A stretch of 64,000 bases of DNA from Psococerastis gibbosa (Eukaryota > Arthropoda > Insecta > Psocodea > Psocidae), in assembly GCA_963971405.1 (NCBI GenBank), contig OZ020491.1, forward strand, positions 31,361,019 through 31,425,018, in the 5' to 3' direction. The translations under genes were made by a program, and so were the position numbers. Below are positions 31,626 to 42,030 of this stretch, piece by piece; the first letter of the stretch is position 1; every line of letters begins with the position of its first letter. The notes beneath the pieces are model-generated. The model ran no database searches. It saw only the letters and a program-made list of their open reading frames with translations, and was not told where the DNA came from.

Positions 31626-32026
31626 GGGAAAAGAGGTGGGACATAAGGAATAAACAATAGATCTTCATGAGAAATTACCTTATCTGCAATATAAACATTC
31701 TCCCAATACTTGAAGGGATTCAACCAGTGTTTATCAGAAAGAAACTGTTGATTGTTTTCATAGTCATGATTCCCTACTAGAATAAATACCTTTACCATTT
31801 TCCGTATAGAATCGATAAATTTAACATCTTTGTTGTACGGAGTTTGATGAAGTCTCTCATGTGTATCCAATATATCTCCGCCCAAAACACACAACACGGG
31901 CTTTCCTGGATACTCCTCCAATAACCCTTGTAACGTCTTTAAAGTCTGTTCAATAAAAATATCAGAAACATCATTGTTATTTACCTTAAAATGCAAATCA
32001 CCTATAAAGAGAACTATTTTCTCCAT
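31622..32026 (-). pseudogene. Metallophosphoesterase of NCLDV type, C-terminally truncated
   Basis: Calcineurin-like phosphoesterase motifs are all present in order: 'GDLHFK' (residues 8-13), 'GGDILDTHER' and 'GNHDYENN'. The sequence stops after 'FIPYVPP', where the family normally continues 'GRF'; the junction to the HTH-gene repeat is exactly there. Such enzymes occur in irido-, marseille- and mimivirus-like genomes next to replication genes. The N-terminus and start are intact, with an A/T-rich divergent promoter region shared with 32076. Confidence 0.65.
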
Positions 32027-32075
32027 CTTTATATTAATAGAAATCTTATTTAAAGAAACGCTTCACTTTTATTAA

Positions 32076-32453
32076 ATGATAGAATTCAAGACGAAAAATA
32101 TTGAGTTTTTATCGTGTTTATCTTTAATAGATAGGATTAATGATATTGAAATTTACAGGTTTGTTGAGAAGTTGGTTTATGGTGAAGTTTCTCAGTTTAT
32201 TTTAGCGTCACATTCTCGGTTATTAAGATTGGAAGGACCAACTATATTTCTATCTGAAATTAGAGAAAAGATCAATAAAAATAAATCAATTGATAAACAT
32301 GATAATGTCAAGAGAAAAAATATCAGAGAAAACATGATAGAAAATTATGTCATAAGAAATAAGAAGGATGTGAAATTTTTGCATAATCTCAGTTTGAAAA
32401 TATTTCTTAAGACCATTCCTAATAAGAAAATCATCCGATGGAGATATCGTTGA
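32076..32453 (+). CDS. Unrecognised small basic protein, probably NCLDV-derived
   Basis: 125-codon intact ORF, Lys/Ile/Asn-rich like its neighbours. It lies between the phosphoesterase (divergent) and the DNA ligase (convergent), a tight arrangement with 50-80-bp gaps that suits a viral genome fragment. I recognise no domain. Confidence 0.5.
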   Translation: MIEFKTKNIEFLSCLSLIDRINDIEIYRFVEKLVYGEVSQFILASHSRLLRLEGPTIFLSEIREKINKNKSIDKHDNVKRKNIRENMIENYVIRNKKDVKFLHNLSLKIFLKTIPNKKIIRWRYR

Positions 32454-32533
32454 TATTAAGTTTAATACTGATACTAAAAAATAAAAACTTCTCTACGGTT
32501 TTTAATGAAATAAATTCATTAAAAATTATAAAT

Positions 32534-34236
32534 CTATAAAAAAACCACAGGGATTCCCAGGTTTTTAGCCTTTTCAATCTTTGAATTTTTCTCATTCTTT
32601 TCACCGACAACAAATAACACCTTTACCGCTTTTGTGAAGGCAAAGGTAACTTCATACCCTTTTGACTTAACAAGGTCTATAAATTGTTGTTGCCTAGTCC
32701 CAGAAATACAGGCTAAATCACCTATATCATCGACGATTTGTCTGTTTTCTCGAGGGTTCGGTTCCCATGCATTATTCCATTGTTCTAGTAAAAGTAAAAC
32801 ATTATTTTTTTCTGAGAAATTCATCTTATGTATTTTTTTTAAACCTATACCAGGGCCAAAAAAGGATAGGGCAGCCAATAATTCTTCAGCATAACACGTA
32901 GTTAAATTATGAACGATTGAAGTGAAAATTTTAATGTTTAAATGCGACTGTTTTTTAAAGTCGTTTAAAAAGGTCTTGCCTTTTGTAACAATATTTTCAC
33001 AGGTTAGATTGTAACTCATCATCTCTGTTGCTTTGGCGATACCAATCCCCTTGATCATTAATGATTTTGCAAAGAAAAATCAACCTTTTGATTTCTATTC
33101 TACGGTCATTGATATTTACGACATATCCAGTGTCAATGTTACAGTCTTCAGGAAGATCTAAATTATCTGATGGTTCTACTACTTTTAATATATGAGGAAT
33201 GACATGACCTGCCTTTATGATCTCGACTTTTGATCCAATACCTACTTTGTTTAATTTCATAAAAGTAATATTATGACCAGTTACCCTGGATATATTACAG
33301 CCTTCAATCTTTACGGGTTTTATTATACACACGGGATAATACAAGCCATGTTTTCCTACATTCCACTTTATATTCAAAACGTCGGTAACTTCTCCTCCAA
33401 GAAATTTTTGTTTATAAGCAAAAGAGTATAGTGGGTTACGGACTAGATTCCTAGCGGACCTAATATAATTCTCATATGTAACCACTACGCCATCAATATC
33501 ATAGTTTGAATCTATCATTCTTCTTTGAAGAAATTCACTTAAAATATCATTGTCAACATTTAAAATTCTCTCATGATATACTGTTGGAATCTTGTGTTTT
33601 TTTAATATCTCGAATTGAACAGAAGGATTATGATCAGTTGACTCCAATGATATCAATTCATAAGCTAAAAATACCAAAGATTTATGTGGAATATTTTTAT
33701 TCACGATCGCAGCTGACATTGTTCTGGTACTTTTTTTTTTTTTTTTTTACCTTCGTGGGGCCTACTCGTTTGAGTTCCTATAAGCGTCGACCTAGAAGGT
33801 CTTTTGCTTCCACGTTTGCCGTCTACGCCCATCTTATAACACCAGTCTTTTTGATAAATTCTAGTGTTTTTGTGATGGGATTAGATCGGATGGTTTCCTC
33901 TTCAGACCTAGGGTGGCCAAGAGTTTGGTATCGAGTTTTTCCCAGCGCTTCACATTCAAAGAGAATGTGTTCAGCTGTTTCTTCTTCAACTTCACACAGT
34001 CTGCATCTACTGTCGTTTTTCACGCCAACCCTATGCATGTGTTTTTTGAAGTGGCCGTGGCCCGTAAGCGTGTCAACCACCCTTCTAGCTTGCTCTCTAC
34101 TTAAAGAGAGAGCTGGTACTTACATACCCATCTAAATTTTTTTCTCAACCACCAATTCTCCTCGGATTGCATATCCAGGAATATTAGGAATTTCTTCTGG
34201 AAAAATAGCTGAAATATCATTACCCATGACACCGTT
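32534..34236 (-). pseudogene. NAD+-dependent DNA ligase, broken by frameshifts and a LINE insertion
   Basis: The upstream part (34236-34122) reads 'NGVMGNDIS' and 'IRGELVVEKK', adenylation-domain motifs. After the LINE it continues from 33730: 'LVFLAYELI', 'YDIDGVVV', an OB-fold region, then in another frame from 33058 'MIKGIGIAKA' (helix-hairpin-helix) and a C-terminal BRCT-like domain with 'GDLACISGTR'. Frameshifts lie near 34140 (A run) and 33060. The nucleotide-binding N-terminus with the catalytic lysine is missing. NAD+-type ligases occur in bacteria and some NCLDVs and entomopoxviruses, not in animal nuclei, so a viral origin is favoured. Confidence 0.75.
33733..34112 (-). mobile_element. 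5'-truncated LINE insertion with poly(A) and 9-bp target-site duplication
   Basis: Minus strand. The encoded fragment 'DTLTGHGHFKKHMHRVGV', 'CRLCEVEEETAEHILFEC' is the C-terminal zinc motif of R1/jockey-type LINE ORF2. A poly(T) run (from 33731) is its poly(A) tail. CTGGTACTT occurs at both ends (33724-33732 and 34113-34121), the target-site duplication. It sits inside the ligase pseudogene. Confidence 0.8.
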
Positions 34237-35290
34237 CCTTGTGTTCCTCTAAGAACCTATTCAAACAGTCTACTTGGATATCCAACAGCAAAGAATCTGA
34301 ATCTGTGAGACAGAGGGATGAGCGATCCCCGGGTAACGGTTTCTTAATTACGGAATAAAAATTTTTTTGAACCACTAACTTTGAAATATCTAAAACTGAA
34401 CAACCCACCGCCACCTGACAGTCGAGTGTTACGCTTTTCCATCCACTTTCTACAAGACATACATCCGGACTAATCACTGTGAAACCCTTAAAATGCGGAT
34501 TGGATACTAATCGTCGTTGCTGCTTTTCGTTAGTAGCTAACGAAAAGTTTCTATGGTTTTTACTTTCCTGCAGCTTCCCGTAGATAATGTTTGACATAAG
34601 TTTAGCCATTGCCTTGTCTAAATCATTGGTTGCTGCTTTTCGGATTTGCATACAACGATCTGTATACGGTTTTAAATATCTAGATTGCTTGAATGTAATA
34701 GCTCGATTAATTTTTACTAATGTAATACCCTGACTCAGACAAAATTGGAGGGATCGATAGTGTACTACATAATTTTTCTTTGGTAATAAATTCGGAATTA
34801 ACTTTTTACATTTCGGGTGACGAAGATTATTTTTGGTCAACAGTGCCTTCGCACATGGGCTTAACATCGTTTCAGTCACCTCCAAGTGCGTTGGCAATAG
34901 TGGAAAGCAGTTAAAGTACTCGTGTAACTCTGAATTAATTTCGAAGTCACACTCCAAAATATACCTGTCGGGACCCTCTGGATTTCTCCCATCTTTGATT
35001 TCCAATTTTACATATTCTTTACCCCAGAAATCCTCCTCACAAGTGTTGATTATCTGTTGTACATGACATAGATATCCTGTTTGTTTGCTGAAGACCTCAC
35101 TATGTACATCAATAGATAATGTTACGACCGTGGTGGTAGGATCCAACTGTGTGCTAGAAATAGGGCAAATGAGCCCATTAGGCGCAATCGGTTTGAATTC
35201 ATCAGACTTAATCCCTGCAGGAGCATAAAACAAACAACTGCCCTCTATGAAGATAGAGAACAAAAGAAGAAGTGTATCAGTCTTCATCAT
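34220..35290 (-). CDS. Chimeric ORF: glycoprotein signal peptide and N-terminus joined to polymerase B palm
   Basis: The 356-codon frame is open. Residues 1-103 equal the N-terminus of the glycoprotein ORF at 27369-28298 (signal peptide to 'EIKDGR'). From residue 104 ('PEGPDRYILECDFEI') it is the polymerase of the type at 38187-39379: motif B 'KLMSNIIYGKL' and motif C 'LTDSDSL' are present. The join is in frame at a short shared GGATTT/TTCTCCC context. The 3' end runs into ligase sequence after 'EEHKE'. An open frame across such a recombination is probably chance. No function is implied. Confidence 0.7.
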   Translation of the reverse strand: MMKTDTLLLLFSIFIEGSCLFYAPAGIKSDEFKPIAPNGLICPISSTQLDPTTTVVTLSIDVHSEVFSKQTGYLCHVQQIINTCEEDFWGKEYVKLEIKDGRNPEGPDRYILECDFEINSELHEYFNCFPLLPTHLEVTETMLSPCAKALLTKNNLRHPKCKKLIPNLLPKKNYVVHYRSLQFCLSQGITLVKINRAITFKQSRYLKPYTDRCMQIRKAATNDLDKAMAKLMSNIIYGKLQESKNHRNFSLATNEKQQRRLVSNPHFKGFTVISPDVCLVESGWKSVTLDCQVAVGCSVLDISKLVVQKNFYSVIKKPLPGDRSSLCLTDSDSLLLDIQVDCLNRFLEEHKERCHG

Positions 35291-36780
35291 AATGCGTGTG
35301 TTGTAATTCTGTCAGGTCATTCATTCAGTGAAGGTACATACACCATCATTTCTGGAACCACGCACCACGCTAAGTTTTCGAAAATTTAATTGCATCCCCC
35401 GAGAGCGTAATAAACATAAAACCTCATCCACTTTCCTCAAATGGTCACTTAGTGAATCGTTCGAATATATGAAAATATCATCCACAAATAAAATTATCCC
35501 CCCCCCGGGAAATCAAAGGCGCCAAAACAGACCTATGGGCACTACTGAACATGGCCGTCGAATTTTTAAAACCCATCAACAGAACGTTTGGACAATAGAC
35601 AGCTCCAGAAGGGGGTTATAAAACTAAGGTATTGCCTTGATTTCGGCTCCAATAAAATTTGATGGAAAGAATTGGTCATGACTAAGGGAGTCCTCCATTT
35701 ATTCGCTCTTAATGCCATGATAACGTCGGAGTTCCACCTTGGTAACCCTCTATCACTTCATTTAATTTTTTATAACTGATCACCAGTCTTCGGTTAGCTG
35801 GAAGAGTAGCTCTTCGGGGCTAAAGCTCGCCTGAAAATAAAGACGATATTTCATTTCATTTCATTTCATTTCATTTCATTTCGGTCAGCTGAGTCTTGCT
35901 TCTTGACAGTAGTGTACAATATGTCTTGAGACGAGCGCTCGCGTCCCGACATGTGTATTTACCCGAGCTTAGACGCAGTTGACTACTTAATAAATAGTGT
36001 TGCTGAAGTGCATTACTGTATAGGTAGAGAGACTTGTAATAATTTATGCTATGTACCTGGGTACAAGCTGCAACTGGTACGCGAATTCAAGACACTACTT
36101 GGTCTTAATAAATAGTGGTGCATACTGTAATAAAGTATGCTATGTACTTTTTTTTTTTTTTTTGAGGGGGTACAAGTGGTACGTGAGTGACCTTTTAGTT
36201 TAGCTAGCTCAAATATTAGGCGTAGAGTTTACGCGAGGCTTCGGTAACAGCTCGAGCGAGGTGTCTATAACAGAAGGTACCGGCCTATACTGAACTGGTC
36301 GAAAGAGTATTTAATAGGTACCGGTCCCGACGGGACTCACAGGTAGCCAAGGAGGTATAGATAAAATAAACCATAGAATACAATTAATTTTTAATATGAA
36401 ACGAACTCCGACATTTGGAATCATCACGTGCGCTATTTGGTTATGGCATATTAATGCTAAATTGATACGTATGCTATGTACCCTTTTTTTTAGGGGGTAC
36501 AAGTGGTACGTGAGTGACCTTTTAGTTTTGCTAGCTCAAATATTAGGCGTAGAGTTTACGCGGGGCTTCGGTAACAGCTCGAGCGAGGTGTCTATAGCAG
36601 AAGGTACCGGCCTATACTGAACTGCTTATAGAACTGGTCCGCGAAGAACAGGAGCGTACCAACTTAAATATACTCCCTCCCTCTCGTATCCTATTATTTA
36701 ACATGCTAAATACAATGTGAGGTTATATAATACAGTAAAAAAGCAATAAATAAGTTGCAATAGATATTATTTATTTTACA
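35291..36780. repeat. Noncoding segment duplicated from 28299-31188 without the nucleoprotein block
   Basis: Collinear with 28299-29354 plus 30685-31188. It includes two R2 copies (36172-36276, 36499-36603), a poly(C) run and a (TTTCA)n tract at about 35848-35881. Confidence 0.7.
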
Positions 36781-36789
36781 AGAATAATT

Positions 36790-37165
36790 TTTTTTTTGCA
36801 TTTGGTGCACGAGAAGTTTTAGGTGTGTACATGCAGATAGGATGTTGGCTGAGCTCATCGGGGGAGTCGGGAATCGTCGTCGATTCGAGTCATTCCAGCT
36901 TGACAAGTTTGGAAGATGGATCGATGGTGGTGGTGCTGCCGTCGTCGTCGGACTCTCGCTTTTTGGTTGATTTTTTGGAAGTGGTTTCGCCGGTTTCCTC
37001 AAACGAAGAGACCCATTGATGAATAAGACGCGACGTTGGTACAACCTTTGTAGAAAAAAGGTTTTGGTTGCACGCTCGAACGTGTTGTATGGAGCGTGTC
37101 TCGTAGTATGTTCTTACACAGAAGGCGCGCTGAGGGGCAGTGAATTCTTCCTTGGCTGTGAGAAT
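36790..37165 (-). CDS. HTH DNA-binding-like protein, start codon lost
   Basis: The open frame carries 'FTAPQRAFCVRTYYETRSIQ', 'RACNQNLF', 'SRLIHQWVSSFEETGET', a helix-turn-helix of the kind found at the front of transposase-related proteins (DUF4817-like), then a Ser/Lys/Asp-rich tail. It parallels the gene at 52901-53290, where ATG GAC GAA TTC starts the protein. Here the matching codons are AAG GAA GAA TTC, so no proper start exists. Probably inactive unless a longer N-terminus is used. Confidence 0.55.
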
Positions 37166-37196
37166 ACTGACTGTTGCTGGCGGTGGTGTGTGGTAT

Positions 37197-37564
37197 TTAT
37201 ACACCATTAAGGGAAAAGAGGGGGCGGCGGTGGGGAGCAGGTTGGCTGTGCTGCTGCTGCCGCGCTGCTTCTTTACAATGTGGACAATTGATGCGGAGTG
37301 GGCGGGGACTATCAACTTCATCACAGTTTGGGCTCTTGTCATAAATAGGATGATTAAAGCACGTGTTGTAGAGTTTGAGGGCACGTTGTTGATCATCGGT
37401 CAAGAACTGATATATAAACTATGGATCCGGGTCCTGGCGGCATTTTGTAAAAACCAAATTGGTAGATCGTGAAGTTCGTAGACACTCAAAGTTTCTAAAC
37501 ACTTATTTCTTGCGTAGAACGATTGAATGGCGAGTAACTGTTTGTTTGCCCGCGATTCAGCCAT
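37197..37564 (-). pseudogene. Zinc-binding small protein, frameshifted
   Basis: First frame from 37564: 'ANKQLLAIQSFYARNKCLETL...LPIWFL'. Second frame to 37197: 'YNTCFNHPIYD' and 'RPLRINCPHCKE', giving a C-x-x-H...C-x-x-C metal-binding pattern. The shift lies near 37400. It is a sister of 37610-37900 and 53324-53650. The function of this family is unknown to me. Confidence 0.55.
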
Positions 37565-37609
37565 GTTGCTGGTTTTGACAATACTGAAGGTACCTCTCAC
37601 GGTTATTCG

Positions 37610-37900
37610 CTATTCATGCTTACGGTAATTGATACGCAACGGTGGTGGGGGTTTTTTTTCTTCAATACTTTCGGTTGTATCGTACCACGGATGATCGTAA
37701 CAGGTTGCACAAGGGCGTAATGTCTTTTTCTGTTCACCGGATAACGATTTGAATACGGTGTGAATACGTGAGCGAGCACCAAACTCTAAAAACCACGTTG
37801 GAAGCGAGTGCAGTGTTGCTTGGTCCAAAGTGTTGAGGCATTTGTTTCTCTCGTAAAACACACGGATAGCGTATAACGCTTGCTGTTCACTCGAAGCCAT
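37610..37900 (-). CDS. Zinc-binding small protein paralogue
   Basis: From ATG at 37900 the 96-residue product shows the family pattern 'IRVFYERNKCLNTLD', 'LPTWFLEFGARSRIH', 'CATCYDHPWYD' and 'PPPLRINYRKHE'. The last C-x-x-C has become Y-x-K-H-like, so one metal ligand pair is altered. Adjacent in tandem to the frameshifted sister gene. Confidence 0.5.
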   Translation of the reverse strand: MASSEQQALYAIRVFYERNKCLNTLDQATLHSLPTWFLEFGARSRIHTVFKSLSGEQKKTLRPCATCYDHPWYDTTESIEEKKPPPPLRINYRKHE

Positions 37901-37910
37901 GGCTACCAAG

Positions 37911-38186
37911 ACTGAGATGGAAGTTCAAACTCTTCTTTTGTGTGTTCACTCGACAACTGTATGCGTAGCGTCTTTAGATGGTCTTGACAATTTGTGTATG
38001 GATACAGGTATTCCCGCGTGCTGAATGTAATGCAGTATAATAGTGCTGTCGGAAGCTTCCCATAGACATGTTTACGTGTTGAGCTTGAGTTCCCTCAAAC
38101 AAACATTTCTTGTACATCTCATGAGTAATTTCGTTGGCAACGACACTGCGGGAAACACCCTTTAATACCTTTTTATTAAAATCGTC
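37911..38186. other. Relic of nuclease-like gene start and polymerase tail
   Basis: 37960-38050 resembles the 3' end of the nuclease-like gene (compare 53740-53830), and 38080-38186 encodes polymerase tail fragments in broken frames. Confidence 0.4.
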
Positions 38187-40076
38187 TTATGTGAGTATAC
38201 TGTAGGATTTTGCTTGCAAAGCACACACCTCCAATATTAACTCTGGGAGTTCATTTTTCCAAAGCCCTGCACTTTTATCACTGTACAACATGCGGTTTTT
38301 TGGATAATTGGAAAAATCAAAATGTTCCTTGTGTTCCTCTAAGAACTTATTCAAATAGTCTACTTGGATATCCAACAGCAGAGAATCTGTATCTGTGAGA
38401 CAGAGGGATTAGCGGTCCCCGGGTATCGCTTTCTTAATTACGGAATAAAAAAAAATTTGAACCACTAACTTTGAAATATCTAAAACTGAACAACCCACCG
38501 CCACCTGACAGTCGAGTGTTACGCTTTTCCATCCACTTTCTACAAGACATACATCCCGACTAATCACTGTGAAACCCTTAAAAAGCGGATTGGATACTAA
38601 TCGTCGTTGCTGCTTTTCGTTAGTAGCTAACGAAAAGTTTCTATGGTTTTTACTTTCCAGCAGCTTCCCGTAGATAATGTTTGACATAAGTTTAGCCATT
38701 GCCTTGTCTAAATCATTGGTTGCTGCTTTTCGGATTTGCATACAACGATCTATATACGGTTTTAAATATCTAGATTGCTTGAATGTAATAGCTCGATTAA
38801 TTAACTCAGACAAAATTGGAGGGATCGATAGTATAATACATAATTTTTCTTTGGTAATAAATTCGGAATTAACTTTTTACATTTCGGGTGACGAAGATTA
38901 TTTTTGGTCAACAGTGCCTTCGCACATGGGCTTAACATCGTTTCAGTCACCTCCAAGTGCGTTGGCAATAGTGGAAAGCAGTTAAAGTACTCGTGTAACT
39001 CTGAATTAATTTCGAAGTCACACTCCAAAATATACCTGTCGGGACCCTCTGGATTTAATGATTGAATATTAAGTTCATCAATCTCCTCCCTACTAAGCCA
39101 TCTATAACCCCCTATTGGCATAGGCTCCATCATTGCTGCGCTATAGAGCGCATTAGCGTCTCGATATAGTAAATAATTAGATTTGTCTGTTTCGGGGTTA
39201 AAATTGGGGTTTACGTCTTTATTATTAGCTCTTGCATATCTTTTAGAAATTGAAGCAACACCCCCTCTCACGGATTTTTCAAGAAACAAATACATATTAA
39301 TGTCCTTTATGTATTCCATTTTGAAAGCATTGCCAAGAAAGACAGGGGATTCCGATGAACCAGAAACAATCGATGCCAAAATTACTATAGAAATGTTCTC
39401 GCAATAACAGTACGTCCGTCAGAACATATAACTTCATATAATCTTCCATCGTTCTCATATTAAATACACTCCAAACGGTCTTTGCATGTTGATACTATTC
39501 TGCGGTAATGTTACTGGCTGTAAGTTTATTAAAAAAAAATTTATGTGGTGGTAAACACGTTGTTTTTAATTTATCGATGTCTGTTACTGTTCGGGATTTC
39601 CCTTGTTCGCACATTATCTTGTGCTCTTCCAAACAGCGTTCTACTTGGAAACCATAAAAACAATTGTCACAAAACAATTTATAGCGGCGTATACTAAAAA
39701 GTAACTTGTTCAGATTCGAAACAAGTGCATAGTGTCCATGACCATCCCAATTTTGAACATATAATAAAGTAACATGACGGTTGGGTACCTTATTCTTCGT
39801 ACAGTACAGTGTTTGGAAATGTGGGGCACTGTAAAATATTGCATTAATGGATAAAGCGTTCTGTTGCTCGAATTTTCTGATATCGTCTATTTTCATTGGA
39901 AATTGCAGTTCATTTGTTTTAAATGTCTTCACTGTGTTACTATAGTGATAGGCGTAATGTGAAGCCGAAAGAGATTCACGGTTGGTTAGTCCAACTGCCA
40001 ACGCGAACAAAAAACATTTATTTTTATCTTCTTCCTTCCTAATGATCACATTTAAAATACCATGACTATCCCTCAA
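38187..40076 (-). pseudogene. Protein-primed DNA polymerase B, internally deleted and frameshifted (copy C2)
   Basis: From 40076: an N-terminal module with 'RHVTLLYVQNWDGHGHYALV' and a zinc motif 'CDNCFYGFQ', then a jump directly to the region after exonuclease motif III ('LPPHKFFFNKLTASNITAE'), so exo I and II are deleted. Between 39490 and 39380 the frame shifts but 'LYVLTDVLLLREHF' is readable. 39379-38801 has the TPR2-type region and motif A ('LLYRDANALYSAAM'); 38813-38409 has motif B; motif C is split near 38400. The best-matching relative is the chimera at 34220. Confidence 0.75.
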
Positions 40077-40227
40077 TTTTTTTGGTAAACAAAAGTTGCT
40101 GCTGTAATCTTATTTTTTTTGTCACTTGTTTCTTCTCGACATGACTGACCATCAGCTGCATCACGAACGGCCCGCCTCCCCAGCTCTTGGGAAAACCAGG
40201 TGGAAAACATATCTCAGGATGTATAGG

Positions 40228-40431
40228 CTAGCTCAAAACGTCTCCCAAGACTAGGGAGCAAGCATCACTCTTGCAAAACTTAATCACAAGATCGTAGACA
40301 CCGCTGATGAGCGTAGGAAACAGTCCAGCCTTGATGTGTTTACCGTTGGCAGAGTTGAAGAAGTAGCAACTTTGCACAAGAGCGGTGACTAGCAGTGCAG
40401 ACACGTTATCCTTCACTCTCTGCACCTTCAT
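40228..40431 (-). CDS. Short unrecognised ORF between polymerase fragments
   Basis: 67 codons, 'MKVQRVKDNVSALLVTALVQ...', with better G/C content than its A/T-rich neighbours and a TATA-like element upstream (about 40455). It separates the two polymerase pieces and may be an inserted viral fragment. No family recognised. Confidence 0.3.
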   Translation of the reverse strand: MKVQRVKDNVSALLVTALVQSCYFFNSANGKHIKAGLFPTLISGVYDLVIKFCKSDACSLVLGDVLS

Positions 40432-40479
40432 GGCAACTGAAGACCCACCAGACGGGTTTTTATACTTGTTATAGGCCGA

Positions 40480-41910
40480 CTATACTGTAGGATTCGGTTT
40501 TGAGTAATTACCCAAATGATTAGCGCGAATCCATTGAGCTTCATTACCAAATTTACGGTTGCAGATTGCACAATTGGTCGCTTTACGCTTCAACCCCCAT
40601 ATATTCAAACCCTCATAATCTAGGGGGTTTATTGTATGCAATATATTCAATAGTTCCTTCTCATCGTCAAATAGACGTTCTAAGCACACCTTGGCCGCAT
40701 TCGGCCCTGTATAGACTACTGGTTCTTTATAATTTATTCTCACTATCAAGAATAATATAAGCAAAACCGGTCGGCTCGTGATGTGATAGTATCTGCGTTG
40801 CTGTAGTCGACATTTCATTGTCAGCATTGACAGAAACCAAGGCTGCTTCAAAGTCTAAATATATTGAAAATACAGACTTGTAACTGTACATTGTATTGTC
40901 ATACGACATTGTCGGGTTAGCCTCCTTAGGCATGCGCACCTTTTGTACTTCATTTTTATGGCACACATCAATGTGACGTTTATACATAGTATCACTTGTG
41001 AACGCTGTAAAGCATCTCAAACAATGTTTTCTAGTGTGTTTTTTTTTTTATATAACAGTTTATTAATACTTGTTATAAGACAAAAATGACCTAAACCACT
41101 TTTAGAGGAAATGTATAATAAATTAATATGGCGTTCTTCGTGAATAACGTCAGCAATAATCAGGGGCATATATTCATCTCCGTCGTACACTAATACATTT
41201 ATGCTCATATTATTCAAACGAGCAAATTTGTTAATTATACGTGGGTTTAATTCCACTGGATAAGATAACATGGACTCGTTTAACCCCCTACGTATATTCT
41301 CGTATTGCTTCTGTGACTTTCTCCGGTTTCTAACAGGGGGAATTGTACACAGACCTGCTGCCACACTATAAATAAAACACTCATTTTTCTTACTTTTTCT
41401 CGTAACAATGCTTAATACTGCTTTGGACGCTATAACTCGCGTTGGGAGCTGAAAATCATTACATGAACCCTTCAAGGGTTGGTATTTGGCAATGGCTACT
41501 ATTAACGACTGTATGTGATCTATAATGTATCCCGACCCACGGGCGTTGTACAGGTCAGAACTCTCTTCCATTTTCGTTATTACCTTTTCATCGTAAATTT
41601 CGTCAAAATTTTCCAAGTGAGTTATTATTTCACATTTGCTACACATGTGTGCAACAACACTTTGACTGGGATCATCCTCACGGACATATTTAATTTTTAA
41701 AATACAATAAAATTTAAAGGCGTTGTGTCGCCATTGTTCTTCCGACAATAACTTGAAAACAGCACTTTTATTTTGCTCCATGGTTGTGCGTATCACCTTG
41801 TTGGTGCTATCCAAAGCCTTTGCGTAGGTGGAAAAATAACCCTTTAGGGATTTGTCACACTTCCACTCTTTTCGAAACGGTTTGCGAATAAAGATATCAA
41901 ACTTACCCAT
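40480..41910 (-). pseudogene. Protein-primed DNA polymerase B, N-terminal half (copy C1)
   Basis: Starts 'MGKFDIFIRKPFRKEW' at 41910. It has the family's N-terminal module 'NNMSINVLVYDGDEYMPLII' and 'ERHINLLYISS...HFCLI', a C2H2-like region (41020-40960), exo I 'FSIYLDFEA' and a later 'CAICNRKF' Cys pair. Frameshifts lie in a T run at about 41040 and near 40735. It ends at about 40485, so the palm domain is absent; the piece to its left belongs to a different polymerase copy. Confidence 0.75.
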
Positions 41911-42030
41911 GTTGTTTACTGATGACTATTTTCTTAAGCAAACTCTTAAATGTGAAAAGCGTTGTGACGTCATAAGCTCCTTATATTTTACCCCCCTAAA
42001 AATATTCATGCATTATATAATTACAGGTTA

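Noticed and set aside
33506..34135. 209-codon plus-strand ORF
   Set aside because: It is the antisense of the ligase relic and LINE and includes the poly(T) run.
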